DNA of 64,000 bases from Chthonomonadia bacterium (GCA_013314755.1 JABUFA010000002.1:1-64000); one strand, 5' to 3'; counted from the first letter of the stretch, positions 8,563 through 18,881 are shown. Translations and numbers: made by a program. Notes: generated by a model not told the origin, from the sequence alone.

Positions 8563-9642
8563 GTGAGCTCACCCGAGATTGAAGAGCCGAGATACCTGCG
8601 TATCCAGCGTATTCTGGAAACCCAAATTCTGGAGGGTAAACTTCCTGCCGGAAGCCAGCTGCCCGGCGAACGCGCCCTGGCGCGACAGTTTGGCGTCAGC
8701 CAGATGACCGTCAACCGCGCTATTCAGGAGCTGGTGCGCAAAGGACGCCTCTACCGGCGCTCAGGAGCGGGCACTTTTGTCACCGATGCCGTTCAGCCCG
8801 TGCGCGTTCACGGCGTTGTGCTCGTGATACCCTACACAGAACATCCCCAGGCAGATACCTACCTGCGCGAACCCTTCCGCGCCATGCGCAATGTGGCACA
8901 GTCACGGGACCTGACCCTGCAGGTGGTTCAGGCAGAGAGTGCAGAATACGAACAGACAGCAGAAAAGCACGCCCAGGGCGCCCTGATATTTATCGCTCCC
9001 CCGGTGGATGCGTTCGAGGTTCTGGCACGCCTGTGGCAAAACGGTACCCGTCTGGTAGTAATGGGTGCATCATGGCAATCCAGCCTCTTCCCCTGCGTGG
9101 ACAGCGACAACTTCGGAGGGGCACGGCGTGCGGTGGAGTACCTGCTCTCGCTGGGACACCGCAACATCGCCTATCTGAACGGCTGGCAGGGCAGCACCAA
9201 CTGTGCCGACCGTCTGCGCGGCTATCTGCAGGCGATGGAAAAGTGGAACGCCCCCGTCTCCCCCGAATGGATTGTGCAGGCAGGTTCGGACTCACACCTG
9301 TCGGTGGAAGCACGCCAGCAGATGACCGACCTGCTTATCCGCACGGAACGGGTGACCGCCATCTTCACCGCAGGGTACTACCTTGCGCTGGAAACGCTCA
9401 CCCTGCTTCGCTCGCTGGGTCTGCGAGTGCCCGAGGATGTCAGTATCGTCTCTTTCGACGACCCATCCAGCGCGGCGCATCTGAACCCTCCCCTCTCCAC
9501 TGTACGCCAGCCCCTCTACGAAATGGGGCAGCGCGCGATGGATCTGCTCTTCGAAGTGCTCGCCAGCCCTCACCCCGAACCGCAAACGATATACCTGCCT
9601 ACCGAACTGGTGATTCGCGAATCGTGCCGGCGGCTGGATTAG
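8563..9642 (+). CDS. GntR-family transcriptional regulator with LacI-type ligand-binding domain
   Basis: N-terminal wHTH 'LPAGSQLPGERALARQFGVSQMTVNRAIQELVRKGRLYRRSGAGTFV'; C-terminal LacI-like 'SLGHRNIAYLNG', 'EDVSIVSFDDPSSAAHLNPPLSTVRQP'; start re-called to GTG 8563. Confidence 0.85.
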   Translation: MSSPEIEEPRYLRIQRILETQILEGKLPAGSQLPGERALARQFGVSQMTVNRAIQELVRKGRLYRRSGAGTFVTDAVQPVRVHGVVLVIPYTEHPQADTYLREPFRAMRNVAQSRDLTLQVVQAESAEYEQTAEKHAQGALIFIAPPVDAFEVLARLWQNGTRLVVMGASWQSSLFPCVDSDNFGGARRAVEYLLSLGHRNIAYLNGWQGSTNCADRLRGYLQAMEKWNAPVSPEWIVQAGSDSHLSVEARQQMTDLLIRTERVTAIFTAGYYLALETLTLLRSLGLRVPEDVSIVSFDDPSSAAHLNPPLSTVRQPLYEMGQRAMDLLFEVLASPHPEPQTIYLPTELVIRESCRRLD

Positions 9643-9761
9643 CCCGTCTGCTTACCGGTTTTCAACCTGCCTGGAGCCAATGCCGGTAGTTTTCCGGTGC
9701 GGGTCTGGACGTTTTGTGCCGACCACTGGAATGGTGAAACCGCTGGGGAGGAGTGCAGACG

Positions 9762-10046
9762 ATGAAGACGCTGATATATTGCCATAGAAACTGGGGCGAC
9801 AGCACAGAGGAATGGAACGCGCGGCGAAACCTGTGTCGCAAAACAAGCAGGGAGCTGGGGCTGGTGAACGTGGTGGAGGCGGAAGACTTCGCGACACTCC
9901 AACGGCTGTGTACTCGCGAAGGATATCAGCACGTCATCGTGCCGGGCGCGATGCATACTCCGCCGGAGGTGCTGTTGTGGCTGAAGCAGCAGAGAATCCG
10001 CATCCACGACGCCATGCACTTGCTGGGAGCTGGAACTAGTAAATAG
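9762..10046 (+). CDS. Hypothetical protein
   Basis: 94-aa ORF with GGGGAGGAG RBS; no family recognised. Confidence 0.45.
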   Translation: MKTLIYCHRNWGDSTEEWNARRNLCRKTSRELGLVNVVEAEDFATLQRLCTREGYQHVIVPGAMHTPPEVLLWLKQQRIRIHDAMHLLGAGTSK

Positions 10047-11142
10047 CCTTCTGGGTTTCCCTGTCGAACAGGTGCGTCTTGTCCATATCCAGCACGATTT
10101 CCAGCTCCTCTCCCTCCTTCGCCTTCGTGTCGGCGTCGATAGTGGCGACGAGCTGGTGCGTGCCGAGAGTCAGATACACGGTGACCACCGCGCCCATCGG
10201 CTCTATCACGTCCACCATTGCCCTCAACGTGTTCCCATCGTGGGCGGTGGTCATCGGCGCCAGCGCTTTGTCAAAGATGTCTTCAGGGCGCACCCCGAAC
10301 ACCACCTGCTTGTCCACCCAGGGTTGCACCTTGTCTGCAGCGAACTTTGGCAAGAGAAGCTTAAAATCACCGCCGTCCACGTAATAGTCGTCTCCGCTGC
10401 GCTTCAACGTGACGTCCAGGAAGTTCATCGGCGGCGTACCGATAAAGCCCGCCACGAACATGTTCGCCGGATAGTGGTAGATGTTCAGAGGCGTATCCAC
10501 CTGCTGAAGCACGCCGTCTTTAATCACCGCGATGCGGTCGCCCATGGTCATCGCCTCTACCTGGTCGTGCGTCACGTAGATGGTGGTGACCGCCAGTCGC
10601 CGCTGGAGCTTGATCAGCTCGGCACGGGTCTGCACGCGCAGTTTGGCATCCAGGTTGGAGAGCGGCTCATCCATCAGGAACACCTGCGGTTCTCGCACGA
10701 TGGCGCGCCCCAGTGCCACACGCTGACGCTGTCCTCCGGACAACTGCTTGGGTTTGCGGTCCAGCAATCCCTCCAGCCCCAGCAGTTTCGCCGCCTCGTG
10801 CACCCTGCGCTGGATTTCCGCTTTGGGGAACTTGCGCATCCGCAGGGCAAAAGCCATGTTATCATACACCGTCATGTGCGGATACAGGGCATAGTTCTGG
10901 AAAACCATCGCAATATCGCGGTCCTTGGGCTGGACATCGTTTACTAATCGGTCGCCGATGTAAATCTCGCCCGATGTGACCTCCTCCAGCCCGGCAATCA
11001 TCCGCAGTGCGGTGGTCTTTCCGCATCCCGAAGGACCAACCAGCACCAGAAACTCTTTGTCCTTGATTTCCAGATTCAGGTCGTTGACGGCAACGACATT
11101 CTTGAATACTTTGGTCAGATGCTTCAGCGTGACCGATGCCAC
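10036..11142 (-). CDS. ABC transporter ATP-binding protein, UgpC/MsmK/MalK type
   Basis: '[20 protein letters not shown]', '[36 protein letters not shown]', TOBE-like C-terminus. Confidence 0.92.
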   Translation of the reverse strand: MASVTLKHLTKVFKNVVAVNDLNLEIKDKEFLVLVGPSGCGKTTALRMIAGLEEVTSGEIYIGDRLVNDVQPKDRDIAMVFQNYALYPHMTVYDNMAFALRMRKFPKAEIQRRVHEAAKLLGLEGLLDRKPKQLSGGQRQRVALGRAIVREPQVFLMDEPLSNLDAKLRVQTRAELIKLQRRLAVTTIYVTHDQVEAMTMGDRIAVIKDGVLQQVDTPLNIYHYPANMFVAGFIGTPPMNFLDVTLKRSGDDYYVDGGDFKLLLPKFAADKVQPWVDKQVVFGVRPEDIFDKALAPMTTAHDGNTLRAMVDVIEPMGAVVTVYLTLGTHQLVATIDADTKAKEGEELEIVLDMDKTHLFDRETQKAIY

Positions 11143-11302
11143 GGCTCACCGCCCTCCAGTTGATTGTTTCTACTATTTTTATCATAGGAGAAAGAGATTC
11201 CTGCTGTCAAGCGGTTGTTGTTCAGTGCGGTTCGCTCTGTTTTTTCAGGAATCAGGCACATAGCCCTTGCAATTTCTGGAGCCACCTGCTACAATACAGA
11301 TA

Positions 11303-11319
11303 GTTAACGTTAACGTTAA
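11303..11319. promoter_or_regulatory. LacI-type operator GTTAACGTTAACGTTAA (overlapping palindromes with central CG)
   Basis: Tandem overlapping TTAACGTTAA palindromes just downstream of TACAAT (11290-11295) and upstream of the LacI-family gene. Confidence 0.6.
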
Positions 11320-11333
11320 TGGGATAAGGTAAT

Positions 11334-12437
11334 ATGCGCATCACGATTAAGCACATTGCAGAGGAAGTTGGAGTCTCTGCGATGACAGTCTCCCGGGCAC
11401 TGCGCAACGATAAGGGCGTCAGTGAAGTCGTACGCCAGCGCATCCTGCAGACCGCAGAACGGCTGAACTACCGCCCCAACCTGCTGGCACGTGGGCTGGT
11501 GTCGCAGCGTACCCACCTGCTGGGCGTGCTCATTCCCAATCTGCGCCACTCCTTCTGGCTTCACATGGTGATTGGCATCGAAGAGGTTGCAAAGCGCGAA
11601 GGCTATACCGTGCTGATATGCCATTCCGATGACGATCCTGAAGTAGAACAACAGGAGATTCGCTCGCTTATCGGTCGGCAGGTGGAAGCCCTGCTTATCG
11701 CTTCCTGCAATCCCGACCACAACGCTTCCATCCTGTCCGCGCTGAAGCATGAACGTATTCCTACCGTGCTGTTTGACCGCTACCCACGTGAGTTAAACCT
11801 TCCCTACGTCGGATGCGATGACCGGCTGGGTGCGCGACTGGCAGCCGAGCACCTGGTACGGTGCGGATATCGGCGAATCGCCCATCTGGCAGGCGACCAG
11901 TCCCTCAGCGTGGGGCGCGACCGCCTGCTCGGTTATCAGGAGGTGATGCAGGAAGCAGGGCGACAGCCCATCGTTGAAGTGTGCGGCTTTGGCGAAGACA
12001 ACGGTTACAAAGGTTTTCGGAGGCTTTTCGCCCTGCATCGTCCCGACGCTATCTTTGCTTCGCACGACCCCGTCGCCATCGGCGCGATGCGCGCCGCCTT
12101 TGAAATGGGACTGCGAATCCCCGAAGATGTCGCCATCGTGGGCTTCGCAGACATGGATTGTGCAGACCACCTCTGGGTTCCGTTAACCACCGTGTGGCAA
12201 CCCAAAGAGGAGCTGGGGAGGGCTGCGGCAAGCCTTGTTTTGCAGACGCTGAACGGCACTGACAGCGCAGAGGATAGTCGCGTTATCCTGCGCCCCTATC
12301 TTGTCGTGCGTCAATCCTGCGGCGCACTGCAACGTGGCGCACCGCTCCCGAAAGAGGTTGTCGTCAAAGCAGGTCAATCAACTTTCCCTCAGGAGGTAAC
12401 CAGCAATGAAACGCTCAACGGCATTCACGCTCATTGA
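11334..12437 (+). CDS. LacI-family transcriptional regulator
   Basis: '[53 protein letters not shown]'. Confidence 0.92.
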   Translation: MRITIKHIAEEVGVSAMTVSRALRNDKGVSEVVRQRILQTAERLNYRPNLLARGLVSQRTHLLGVLIPNLRHSFWLHMVIGIEEVAKREGYTVLICHSDDDPEVEQQEIRSLIGRQVEALLIASCNPDHNASILSALKHERIPTVLFDRYPRELNLPYVGCDDRLGARLAAEHLVRCGYRRIAHLAGDQSLSVGRDRLLGYQEVMQEAGRQPIVEVCGFGEDNGYKGFRRLFALHRPDAIFASHDPVAIGAMRAAFEMGLRIPEDVAIVGFADMDCADHLWVPLTTVWQPKEELGRAAASLVLQTLNGTDSAEDSRVILRPYLVVRQSCGALQRGAPLPKEVVVKAGQSTFPQEVTSNETLNGIHAH

Positions 12438-13236
12438 ACTACTGGTCGTGATAGCGATTATCGCTATCCTCGCGGCGATTCTGTTCCCGGTGTTCGCCCA
12501 GGCACGCACTAAAGCCCGTCAGGCATCCGATATGAGCAATCTCAAGCAGATTGGGCTGGCGTTGCAGATGTACGCGCAGGACTACGACGAGACTCTGGTG
12601 CCGGCGGGGTTCTTTATCTCGCCACCTGACCCCGACACCGGCGGGACCTATACGCCCTGGATGGTGTTCATCTTCCCCTACCTGAAGAACAAGGGTATTC
12701 TGGTATCGCCGCAGTTCGCGCAGGTATGGACCATGACGGATGCCCGCAACCTCGGCTGGAATATCGGTCTGTGGCGGGACATTGTAGATGGCGTCGGCGA
12801 GGGCCGGGTTGTGCGCGTCTCCTATGGGTTGAACAATTCCGATCCATGGGACGCCTGGCGCGTGCTCCCCTGGCCCGACGACCCGTACAACCACTACGGA
12901 CCGGGATTCTGGGGAAGGGGTGGCGTGCGCGTGGCAGAGCTGGCGCTCCCGGCGCAGACCATCCATGTCATTAACGCCAAGTATCCCGACCTCTGGTCTA
13001 CCTGCGACCGCGACCTGGTACTCAACGGTGCTCTGCCCTGCGGCTTCACCTCGGTTGGCAAGGACTGGACATCCACCGACCCCAACGTACAGGGCTTCTT
13101 CAATCAGAGGCTGAACGTACTGTGGACCGACGGGCACGTCTCCACCCGACGGTGGGGCGACTACTGCCCGCACCTCTGGACGGTGCAGGATGACCAGGCA
13201 ATAGACCCGATACCGGCGTGCCGCACAGGCGCATAA
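12406..13236 (+). CDS. Prepilin-type N-terminal cleavage/methylation domain protein (pseudopilin, H-X9-DG-like)
   Basis: '[62 protein letters not shown]' and '[16 protein letters not shown]'. Confidence 0.92.
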   Translation: MKRSTAFTLIELLVVIAIIAILAAILFPVFAQARTKARQASDMSNLKQIGLALQMYAQDYDETLVPAGFFISPPDPDTGGTYTPWMVFIFPYLKNKGILVSPQFAQVWTMTDARNLGWNIGLWRDIVDGVGEGRVVRVSYGLNNSDPWDAWRVLPWPDDPYNHYGPGFWGRGGVRVAELALPAQTIHVINAKYPDLWSTCDRDLVLNGALPCGFTSVGKDWTSTDPNVQGFFNQRLNVLWTDGHVSTRRWGDYCPHLWTVQDDQAIDPIPACRTGA

Positions 13237-13300
13237 CACACCGCGATGGGCAGAGGTGGTTTCCGCCTCTGCCCGAATACTCAAAGACAGGAGAAGGCAC

Positions 13301-13486
13301 ATGCGTAACCGAGAGGTGAACCCCGTTCTGGCTGTAGTGCTCATTATCGTGGCTCTGGCGATTGTGGGCTACGTGTTCTATGCCCGCGGTGTCAAACGAG
13401 AGGAGAGCCGCGGTGCGCCCCCGGAGTTCTATCGGTATCAGCGGGGTGGTCCGATAACACCGCCAGCACCATCAGCGCCGCGATAA
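13301..13486 (+). CDS. Small single-pass membrane protein, hypothetical
   Basis: AGGAGAAGGCACATG; one TM segment 'VLAVVLIIVALAIVGYVFYARG'. Confidence 0.5.
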   Translation: MRNREVNPVLAVVLIIVALAIVGYVFYARGVKREESRGAPPEFYRYQRGGPITPPAPSAPR

Positions 13487-13519
13487 GGCTCACCGAAAAC
13501 CGACCTGTTCTGTGCAACA

Positions 13520-15529
13520 ATGCATCATGCAGCGCGCACGCCAGGTGGATATGCTGTCGGAACCCGCGAGGACGGCTCTATTGCCACTCGCGACGTCGCC
13601 GGGCAACCTTCGTTTCCCCCGGTGCGGGTGCGCCCGGCGATAGCACTCTTTGCCGGCGCAGGGGGTGTTGCTCTGCTGTGTGCCATCACCCCCTACAACG
13701 ATTACCATCTGAAAAACACCTTTCTCTACGGTAACCATTTGCCCATCGGTGCGCTCTGTCTGTTCACCGTTCTCGCCTGGCTGGTCAACCCCATCCTGCG
13801 TCGGGTGCGCCCTGCGCTGGCTCTGAACACAGCTGAATTGCTCATTGCATGGAGTATGTGGGCAACGGGAGCAAGCCTGGCTTCCTCCGGGCTATGGAGA
13901 TACCTGGGACCAATGGTGGTTGCGCCTGCCTACTTCGCAAACGCGGGGCGACGTTGGATTGATGCTTTCTCCCAATCGCCAAACTACCTGCTCCTTAGCA
14001 AGGACCCGGATTCTCCGCTTGTCCGGTGGTTCTACGAAGGCATTCCACCGGGGAGACCTGTTCCCTACGTCCATTGGATACCCGTCGTTATCAGCTGGGG
14101 CATCCTGTTTGCCCTGTTCACCACGCTCTTCATCGCCCTTTGTGCGCTCCTGCGCAAACAGTGGGTGGAACGCGAGCGACTGACCTTCCCTCTCGCGCTT
14201 CTGCCTCTGGAAATCGCCTCGGGGCGAGCGCTCTACAAGAACAGGTTGTTCTGGGCAGGGGTGCTGGTAGTGATGGTGCATCACGGTGTGAACACCGCTC
14301 ACGCACTCAGCCCATCCATCCCCACCCTGCTTGCCCCCGTCGATACAAACGCCTGGTTTCCCGACCCGCCTTGGAACGCACTGGGGTTTGGCGTGCTGGA
14401 GCTGTTTTTCGCCGTGGTCGGTGCGGTGTATCTGCTCCCAACCGAGGTGTCTTTCAGCCTGTGGTTCACCTTTCTGGTGCTCCACCTCATCAGAGTGCTG
14501 AGAGTACAGATGGGATACGACCCTCTCATGGTGGGGCCTCTGCATCACGAGGGGGCAATGGGCACCGGTGCGCTGATTGTGTGGGCTTTGTGGATGCTGT
14601 GGTCCGCACGCCCCCACTGGCAACACGTCTGGCGCGTTATCACCCAACAGGAGCCTCAAGCGGACCAGCATGAGCCGATGCGCTATCAGACTGCGGTAGT
14701 GCTTATCGGCTTGTGTCTGGTGGGAATACTGGTATGGTTATATTGGGCTGGCATCCCCCTGCTCATCGCCATCATTGTCACACTGCTGTTCATACTTATT
14801 ATGATAGTACTGACCCGTGTGGTTGCAGAAGCCGGTTTGCTGTTCGTGCAGACACCCTTTATCCCCACCGACGCAATGGCTTTCTTCGGCACGAGCTACT
14901 TTACCACCCAGACAGCCAGCGCAACCCTGTTGATGGAAGTGATTATCATGCACGATCCACGCGAACACCCGATGCCCGCCGTCGCCAACGCCTACAGCCT
15001 GGCACGCCCATCGCTACTGCCTGCACGTTGGCTGACCAGAGCGTTGGCACTGTCTCTGTGTGTGGGTTTCGTAGTGGGCTTTTTCGCTTTTGTGGGCGTG
15101 TCCTACCGGTATGGAAGCGTTACCCTGGACTACTACGGTACCAACATGGCGCCACACTGGTCGTTGGACAGGGCACTCGGCTATGGGGAATCGCCTTTGC
15201 GTCCCCATTCGGGCGGCATTCTGGCAATGGGCATTGGCGGAGCGCTTTCGATGTGGCTGGGATGGATGCGCAGCCGGTACATCTGGTGGCAGATCAGTCC
15301 TATTGGTCTTGTTATGGCAAGCACGTACGCCATGGGGCGTATCTATTTCTCGGTCTTTCTGGGCTGGCTGCTGCGGTGGCTGTGTGTGCGCACCGGGGGA
15401 TTGCACAGCTACCGTCGTTATCTTCCCTTCGCCCTCGGTCTCCTGCTGGGAGAGGCGCTGTACGGAGGGCTTGCTGCCCTGTTCAGCACGCTGACCGGCG
15501 CACCTGTTCCGCAGTTCCTCCCCAATTAG
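13520..15529 (+). CDS. Large multi-pass membrane protein, DUF6785-like
   Basis: About 669 aa, many TM helices; 'ELLIAWSMWATGASLASSGLWRYLGPMVVAPAYFAN', 'LTRVVAEAGLLFVQTPFIPTDAMAFFGTS'. Confidence 0.65.
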   Translation: MHHAARTPGGYAVGTREDGSIATRDVAGQPSFPPVRVRPAIALFAGAGGVALLCAITPYNDYHLKNTFLYGNHLPIGALCLFTVLAWLVNPILRRVRPALALNTAELLIAWSMWATGASLASSGLWRYLGPMVVAPAYFANAGRRWIDAFSQSPNYLLLSKDPDSPLVRWFYEGIPPGRPVPYVHWIPVVISWGILFALFTTLFIALCALLRKQWVERERLTFPLALLPLEIASGRALYKNRLFWAGVLVVMVHHGVNTAHALSPSIPTLLAPVDTNAWFPDPPWNALGFGVLELFFAVVGAVYLLPTEVSFSLWFTFLVLHLIRVLRVQMGYDPLMVGPLHHEGAMGTGALIVWALWMLWSARPHWQHVWRVITQQEPQADQHEPMRYQTAVVLIGLCLVGILVWLYWAGIPLLIAIIVTLLFILIMIVLTRVVAEAGLLFVQTPFIPTDAMAFFGTSYFTTQTASATLLMEVIIMHDPREHPMPAVANAYSLARPSLLPARWLTRALALSLCVGFVVGFFAFVGVSYRYGSVTLDYYGTNMAPHWSLDRALGYGESPLRPHSGGILAMGIGGALSMWLGWMRSRYIWWQISPIGLVMASTYAMGRIYFSVFLGWLLRWLCVRTGGLHSYRRYLPFALGLLLGEALYGGLAALFSTLTGAPVPQFLPN

Positions 15530-15620
15530 TAAAGCCACCAGCAAAAACAGTAATACAGAGAGGCACACCCAGAGAAAATTTTCAGGATTTTTTCGCGAAA
15601 GGCAGGAGAAACCCCGTTTT

Positions 15621-15637
15621 TGGTACGAATCTTGCAA
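15621..15637 (+). promoter_or_regulatory. Sigma-54-type promoter TGGTACGAATCTTGCAA
   Basis: GG-N10-GC spacing; embedded in 'ACCCCGTTTTTGGTACGAATCTTGCAATATATATAG', nearly identical to the block upstream of 6446..7180. Confidence 0.7.
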
Positions 15638-15677
15638 TATATATAGAGTGAAACAGTAAGATGCGTCCCTGTGTGGG

Positions 15678-16256
15678 ATGAAAGGAGGTACGGCTGTGCT
15701 ATTTAGCATGTGTCGCAAGTTGGGGTTGATTTCTGTCTTGAGCCTGTTGCTGGTTAACGCGGCGTACAGCTACACTCTGCTCAACTCTATCGTCTGGCCC
15801 GGTAACGGGCATCTGTATCAGGTATATGGGGGGTCCAGTTCCTGGGTGGCTGCGGCGGCGTTTGCAGGCACCGTAAGCGTACCGGGGTTCCACAACGGCT
15901 ATCTCGCCACCGTGCACAGCGAAGCCGAAAACAATGTCATCACCAGCCTGCTCACGCTTCCTGCGTGGTTGGGTGGATACCAGCCCGAGGGAGAACTCGC
16001 CCCCAACGCTAACTGGCGGTGGGTAACCGGTGAGCCGTGGACGTACACAAACTGGTATCCCGGCCAGCCCAATGATAATCTGGGGCCAGGTAGCGAGCAG
16101 TATCTGGTGATTTACACAAACGGCATGTGGCATGACTATCCAAACGGTACTCGCCCATCCTTCGTGGTGGAGCTGAACCCGGTGCCCGATCCCGCCAGCA
16201 TCGCAGGTCTCGGAGTGGGTGTGGCAGGTCTATTCCTGCGCCGCCGCAAGCGCTGA
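15678..16256 (+). CDS. Secreted C-type-lectin-like domain protein with PEP-CTERM-like sorting signal
   Basis: CTLD-like 'YLATVHSEAENNVITSLL...WRWVTGEPWTYTNWYPGQPNDN...EQYLVIYTNGMWHD'; C-terminus 'VPDPASIAGLGVGVAGLFLRRRKR'. Confidence 0.82.
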   Translation: MKGGTAVLFSMCRKLGLISVLSLLLVNAAYSYTLLNSIVWPGNGHLYQVYGGSSSWVAAAAFAGTVSVPGFHNGYLATVHSEAENNVITSLLTLPAWLGGYQPEGELAPNANWRWVTGEPWTYTNWYPGQPNDNLGPGSEQYLVIYTNGMWHDYPNGTRPSFVVELNPVPDPASIAGLGVGVAGLFLRRRKR

Positions 16257-16337
16257 TACCTGAGCGCTATGGATAGGCTGTTTGGAAGATAAACTGCTGG
16301 TGCGAGTAAGTCGCGCTGGCAGAAGGGATGGAATTTT

Positions 16338-16363
16338 TTGAAGCGGCAGGTAGTTACCTGCCG
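16338..16363. repeat. Perfect inverted repeat AGCGGCAGGTA-GT-TACCTGCCGCT (possible terminator/hairpin)
   Basis: 11-bp perfect arms downstream of the PEP-CTERM gene; weak T-tract. Confidence 0.6.
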
Positions 16364-16445
16364 CTTTCGCCATGTTTTGGAAAAGCAGGACGAACTCATA
16401 CGTGGCACGAATCTCTTATACAAACCTGCAGCAGAGGTGAACGAA

Positions 16446-17399
16446 TTGGCGTCTAAGGTGTGGTTGCCGTTCACAAAGCGATACGTGTGGGGATTCGCCC
16501 AGGGCATTCAGATTGCTATTGCCCCAGATGAGGTAGAAGAAGGGGGACACTCTCCGCGCGGACTGTTCCGCATCGGCTATCCCATTCTGGATAACGGAAA
16601 GAGAATCGGGCTGGTCAACTTCATCGCGGTGGAACCTATCGTGCAGGGGCGGCGGGGCTTCAGCGAGCTGGAGGTAAGTCAAACCGACGGGAAACCCGGC
16701 AAACGCTTCTGGTGCTTGAAAAAGGACGAGCCATCTTCGGAAGCCGAGCCTGGTGAACTGTCCAAACGCAACAGCGTAGAGTTCCTGAAGGTGCGCTTCC
16801 TTGTAGAGCGGTTCGAAAACGGTGCGGAAGTGGTTGTTACGGCCACTTTTCGCAGCGACCGCCCGGACGAGGTATGCCTGACGGCAGAACCCACCCCGAA
16901 CAGCGCCCCGCTCGACCAGTGCGTGCTTACCGCTACCATGGGCAACTATATCCGTGCCCGACAGCTGTGGCTGAAAGATACAGTCGTGCACAGCCGCGAC
17001 CTGTTCGGAAACTATCAGGGAGAGCATTTTGCGCCGGATACCTACTTCCCCCTGCAGAGACTGCCCCTCAACCGCGCCGGCGATATCGTAGTCTGTCTGA
17101 CCACCGACGAAGCCGACCCGGGCAAAGAGCCAGCTGACCCGCGTGCGCCTTGGTGGCGATACCGTGGCTCTTTCCCCGTCACTCAGTACTGGCGCAAGCC
17201 CAAAGGCACATGGAACCAGGACCTGCAGGTGCGTGTGAACGCGCGACGTGTCTACTGGGCAAGCCAGGTGGAAATCCCGCACGGTATCGCCTACGAGAAC
17301 TTCGACCTTGTCGAGCGGTTCCACAGCAACAGCCCCTTCTGTTTTGGCATTACTCGTAAACCGCCGCCTGCCCTTGCCATTCTGAACTATAAACGGTAA
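16446..17399 (+). CDS. Hypothetical protein (about 317 aa if started at TTG 16446)
   Basis: Long ORF with plausible composition; ORF-track start at 16338 lies in a hairpin, so start re-called to TTG after GCAGAGGTG; no family recognised. Confidence 0.5.
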   Translation: MASKVWLPFTKRYVWGFAQGIQIAIAPDEVEEGGHSPRGLFRIGYPILDNGKRIGLVNFIAVEPIVQGRRGFSELEVSQTDGKPGKRFWCLKKDEPSSEAEPGELSKRNSVEFLKVRFLVERFENGAEVVVTATFRSDRPDEVCLTAEPTPNSAPLDQCVLTATMGNYIRARQLWLKDTVVHSRDLFGNYQGEHFAPDTYFPLQRLPLNRAGDIVVCLTTDEADPGKEPADPRAPWWRYRGSFPVTQYWRKPKGTWNQDLQVRVNARRVYWASQVEIPHGIAYENFDLVERFHSNSPFCFGITRKPPPALAILNYKR

Positions 17400-17477
17400 A
17401 CACCATCCGCTCCGGCAGAGTTTAAGTAGCCAACCTCTCTGGTCGATGCTCGAAATTTGTGGTATAATACTATCGGA

Positions 17478-17499
17478 TTTAACTAAACAGTTAGTTAAA
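17478..17499. promoter_or_regulatory. Perfect palindromic operator TTTAACTAA-ACAG-TTAGTTAAA, probable TetR-type operator
   Basis: 9-bp perfect arms, 9 bp after a TATAAT (17463-17468), abutting the RBS of the TolC gene; operon ends with a TetR gene. Confidence 0.65.
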
Positions 17500-17510
17500 A
17501 GGTGAGAAAA

Positions 17511-18881
17511 ATGAGGCAAAAAGTTATGTCTCTTCTGATAATGCTGGCAATCTCCGTACCGTCTATCGCTCAGCAGATGCCTGAACCTCTGACGCTGGAA
17601 GAGGCGGTGCGCATCGGGATAGAGCGCAACCTTGACTACAAAGGAGCGATACAGGATATTCGCGCGGCATCAGCCAAAAAGGAGCAGGCACGGGCGCTCG
17701 CCCAGCCGAAACTGGAGTGGCGCATCTCGCTCCAGCATCTGCCGGAGCCACCCGTCCTGAAGGTTCCACCCATAAGTTTGAAATTGCCCAACCCGGCAAA
17801 CCCACAGTCTCCTCTCAGTGTGACCGTGCCGGTGCCCGAAATAGAGCTTGCCAGAGCCACTGCGAAACGTGCCACACTGGTATTCAGCCTGCCTGTATAC
17901 ACCAGCGGTCGGATCGAGAACGCAATCAAAGCGGCATCGCTCGGAGTACAGGCATCTGATTCCCTTTCGAGGGCAAAGGCAAATGAGGTCGCTCTTCAGG
18001 TTACCAGGGCATATTTGCAGGCAGTGCTGGCTCAGGAGGTCGTCAAAGTTCAACAGCAGGTGCTGGAGGTGGTGGAAGCACACCTCAAACAGGCAGAGAT
18101 GCTCTACCAACAGGGAATAGTTGCGCAGTACGATGTACTGCGCGCCCGCGCCGAACTGGCATCTCAACAAAAGCGCCTGACCGATGCCCAGAATCAATAC
18201 GCGCTCGCGATGTCTTTGCTATTGAGCCTGTTGAACCTACCTCAGGAACAGAAAATAACACTGTCCACGCCCTTGAGAGAACTGGTATACTCTGGCACCT
18301 ACGAGGATACTTTGAAATCGGCAACAGAGACCTCCCATGAGATCAAAGCCCTGCAGGCGAAAACACGAGCGCTGCAGGCTCTGGCGTTATCGGCTGAGGC
18401 GGAAGCCAAACCACAGGTTCTGTTCTCAGTGAACCTCGAAACACTGACCGAAGACCTTTCCGCGATTGAACCACATGCCTCGCTGACCATTGGGGTACGC
18501 TGGAACCTTTTTGATGCCGGCTACGCAAAAGCGGTCGCCCGCGAGCATCGCGAAACCGCCGAACGTACCCGCATCGACCAGCAAAGACTGGAAAACGCGC
18601 TTGCCCTCCGTATCAAACAGGCAATGTTCGAGATGGAATCCGCACAGCAGGGGTTGAAAGCAGCCCAAAGGTCGGTAGAAGCCTCACAGGAGAGCCTCAG
18701 GCTGGCACAGCGTCGGTTCGAAACAGGTGTGGGCACCAGCGTGGAGATTCTGGACGCGATACTGGCGGTGTCGCAGGCGAAGATACAGCAACAGCTGGCG
18801 CTGTACCAGATGGACAACGCATACTACACTCTCCTGCACCTCACCAACCAGTTACTCAAAGAGCTCGGAACCAATCCATAG
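17511..18881 (+). CDS. TolC-family outer membrane efflux protein
   Basis: Signal peptide; 'PLTLEEAVRIGIERNLDYKGA', coiled-coil repeats; alternative GTG start 17502. Confidence 0.88.
   Translation: MRQKVMSLLIMLAISVPSIAQQMPEPLTLEEAVRIGIERNLDYKGAIQDIRAASAKKEQARALAQPKLEWRISLQHLPEPPVLKVPPISLKLPNPANPQSPLSVTVPVPEIELARATAKRATLVFSLPVYTSGRIENAIKAASLGVQASDSLSRAKANEVALQVTRAYLQAVLAQEVVKVQQQVLEVVEAHLKQAEMLYQQGIVAQYDVLRARAELASQQKRLTDAQNQYALAMSLLLSLLNLPQEQKITLSTPLRELVYSGTYEDTLKSATETSHEIKALQAKTRALQALALSAEAEAKPQVLFSVNLETLTEDLSAIEPHASLTIGVRWNLFDAGYAKAVAREHRETAERTRIDQQRLENALALRIKQAMFEMESAQQGLKAAQRSVEASQESLRLAQRRFETGVGTSVEILDAILAVSQAKIQQQLALYQMDNAYYTLLHLTNQLLKELGTNP

Noticed and set aside
16403-16420. Third sigma-54-like site TGGCACGAATCTCTTATA
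   Set aside because: The -24 part matches, but the -12 position reads TT instead of GC and the flanking conserved block is missing.
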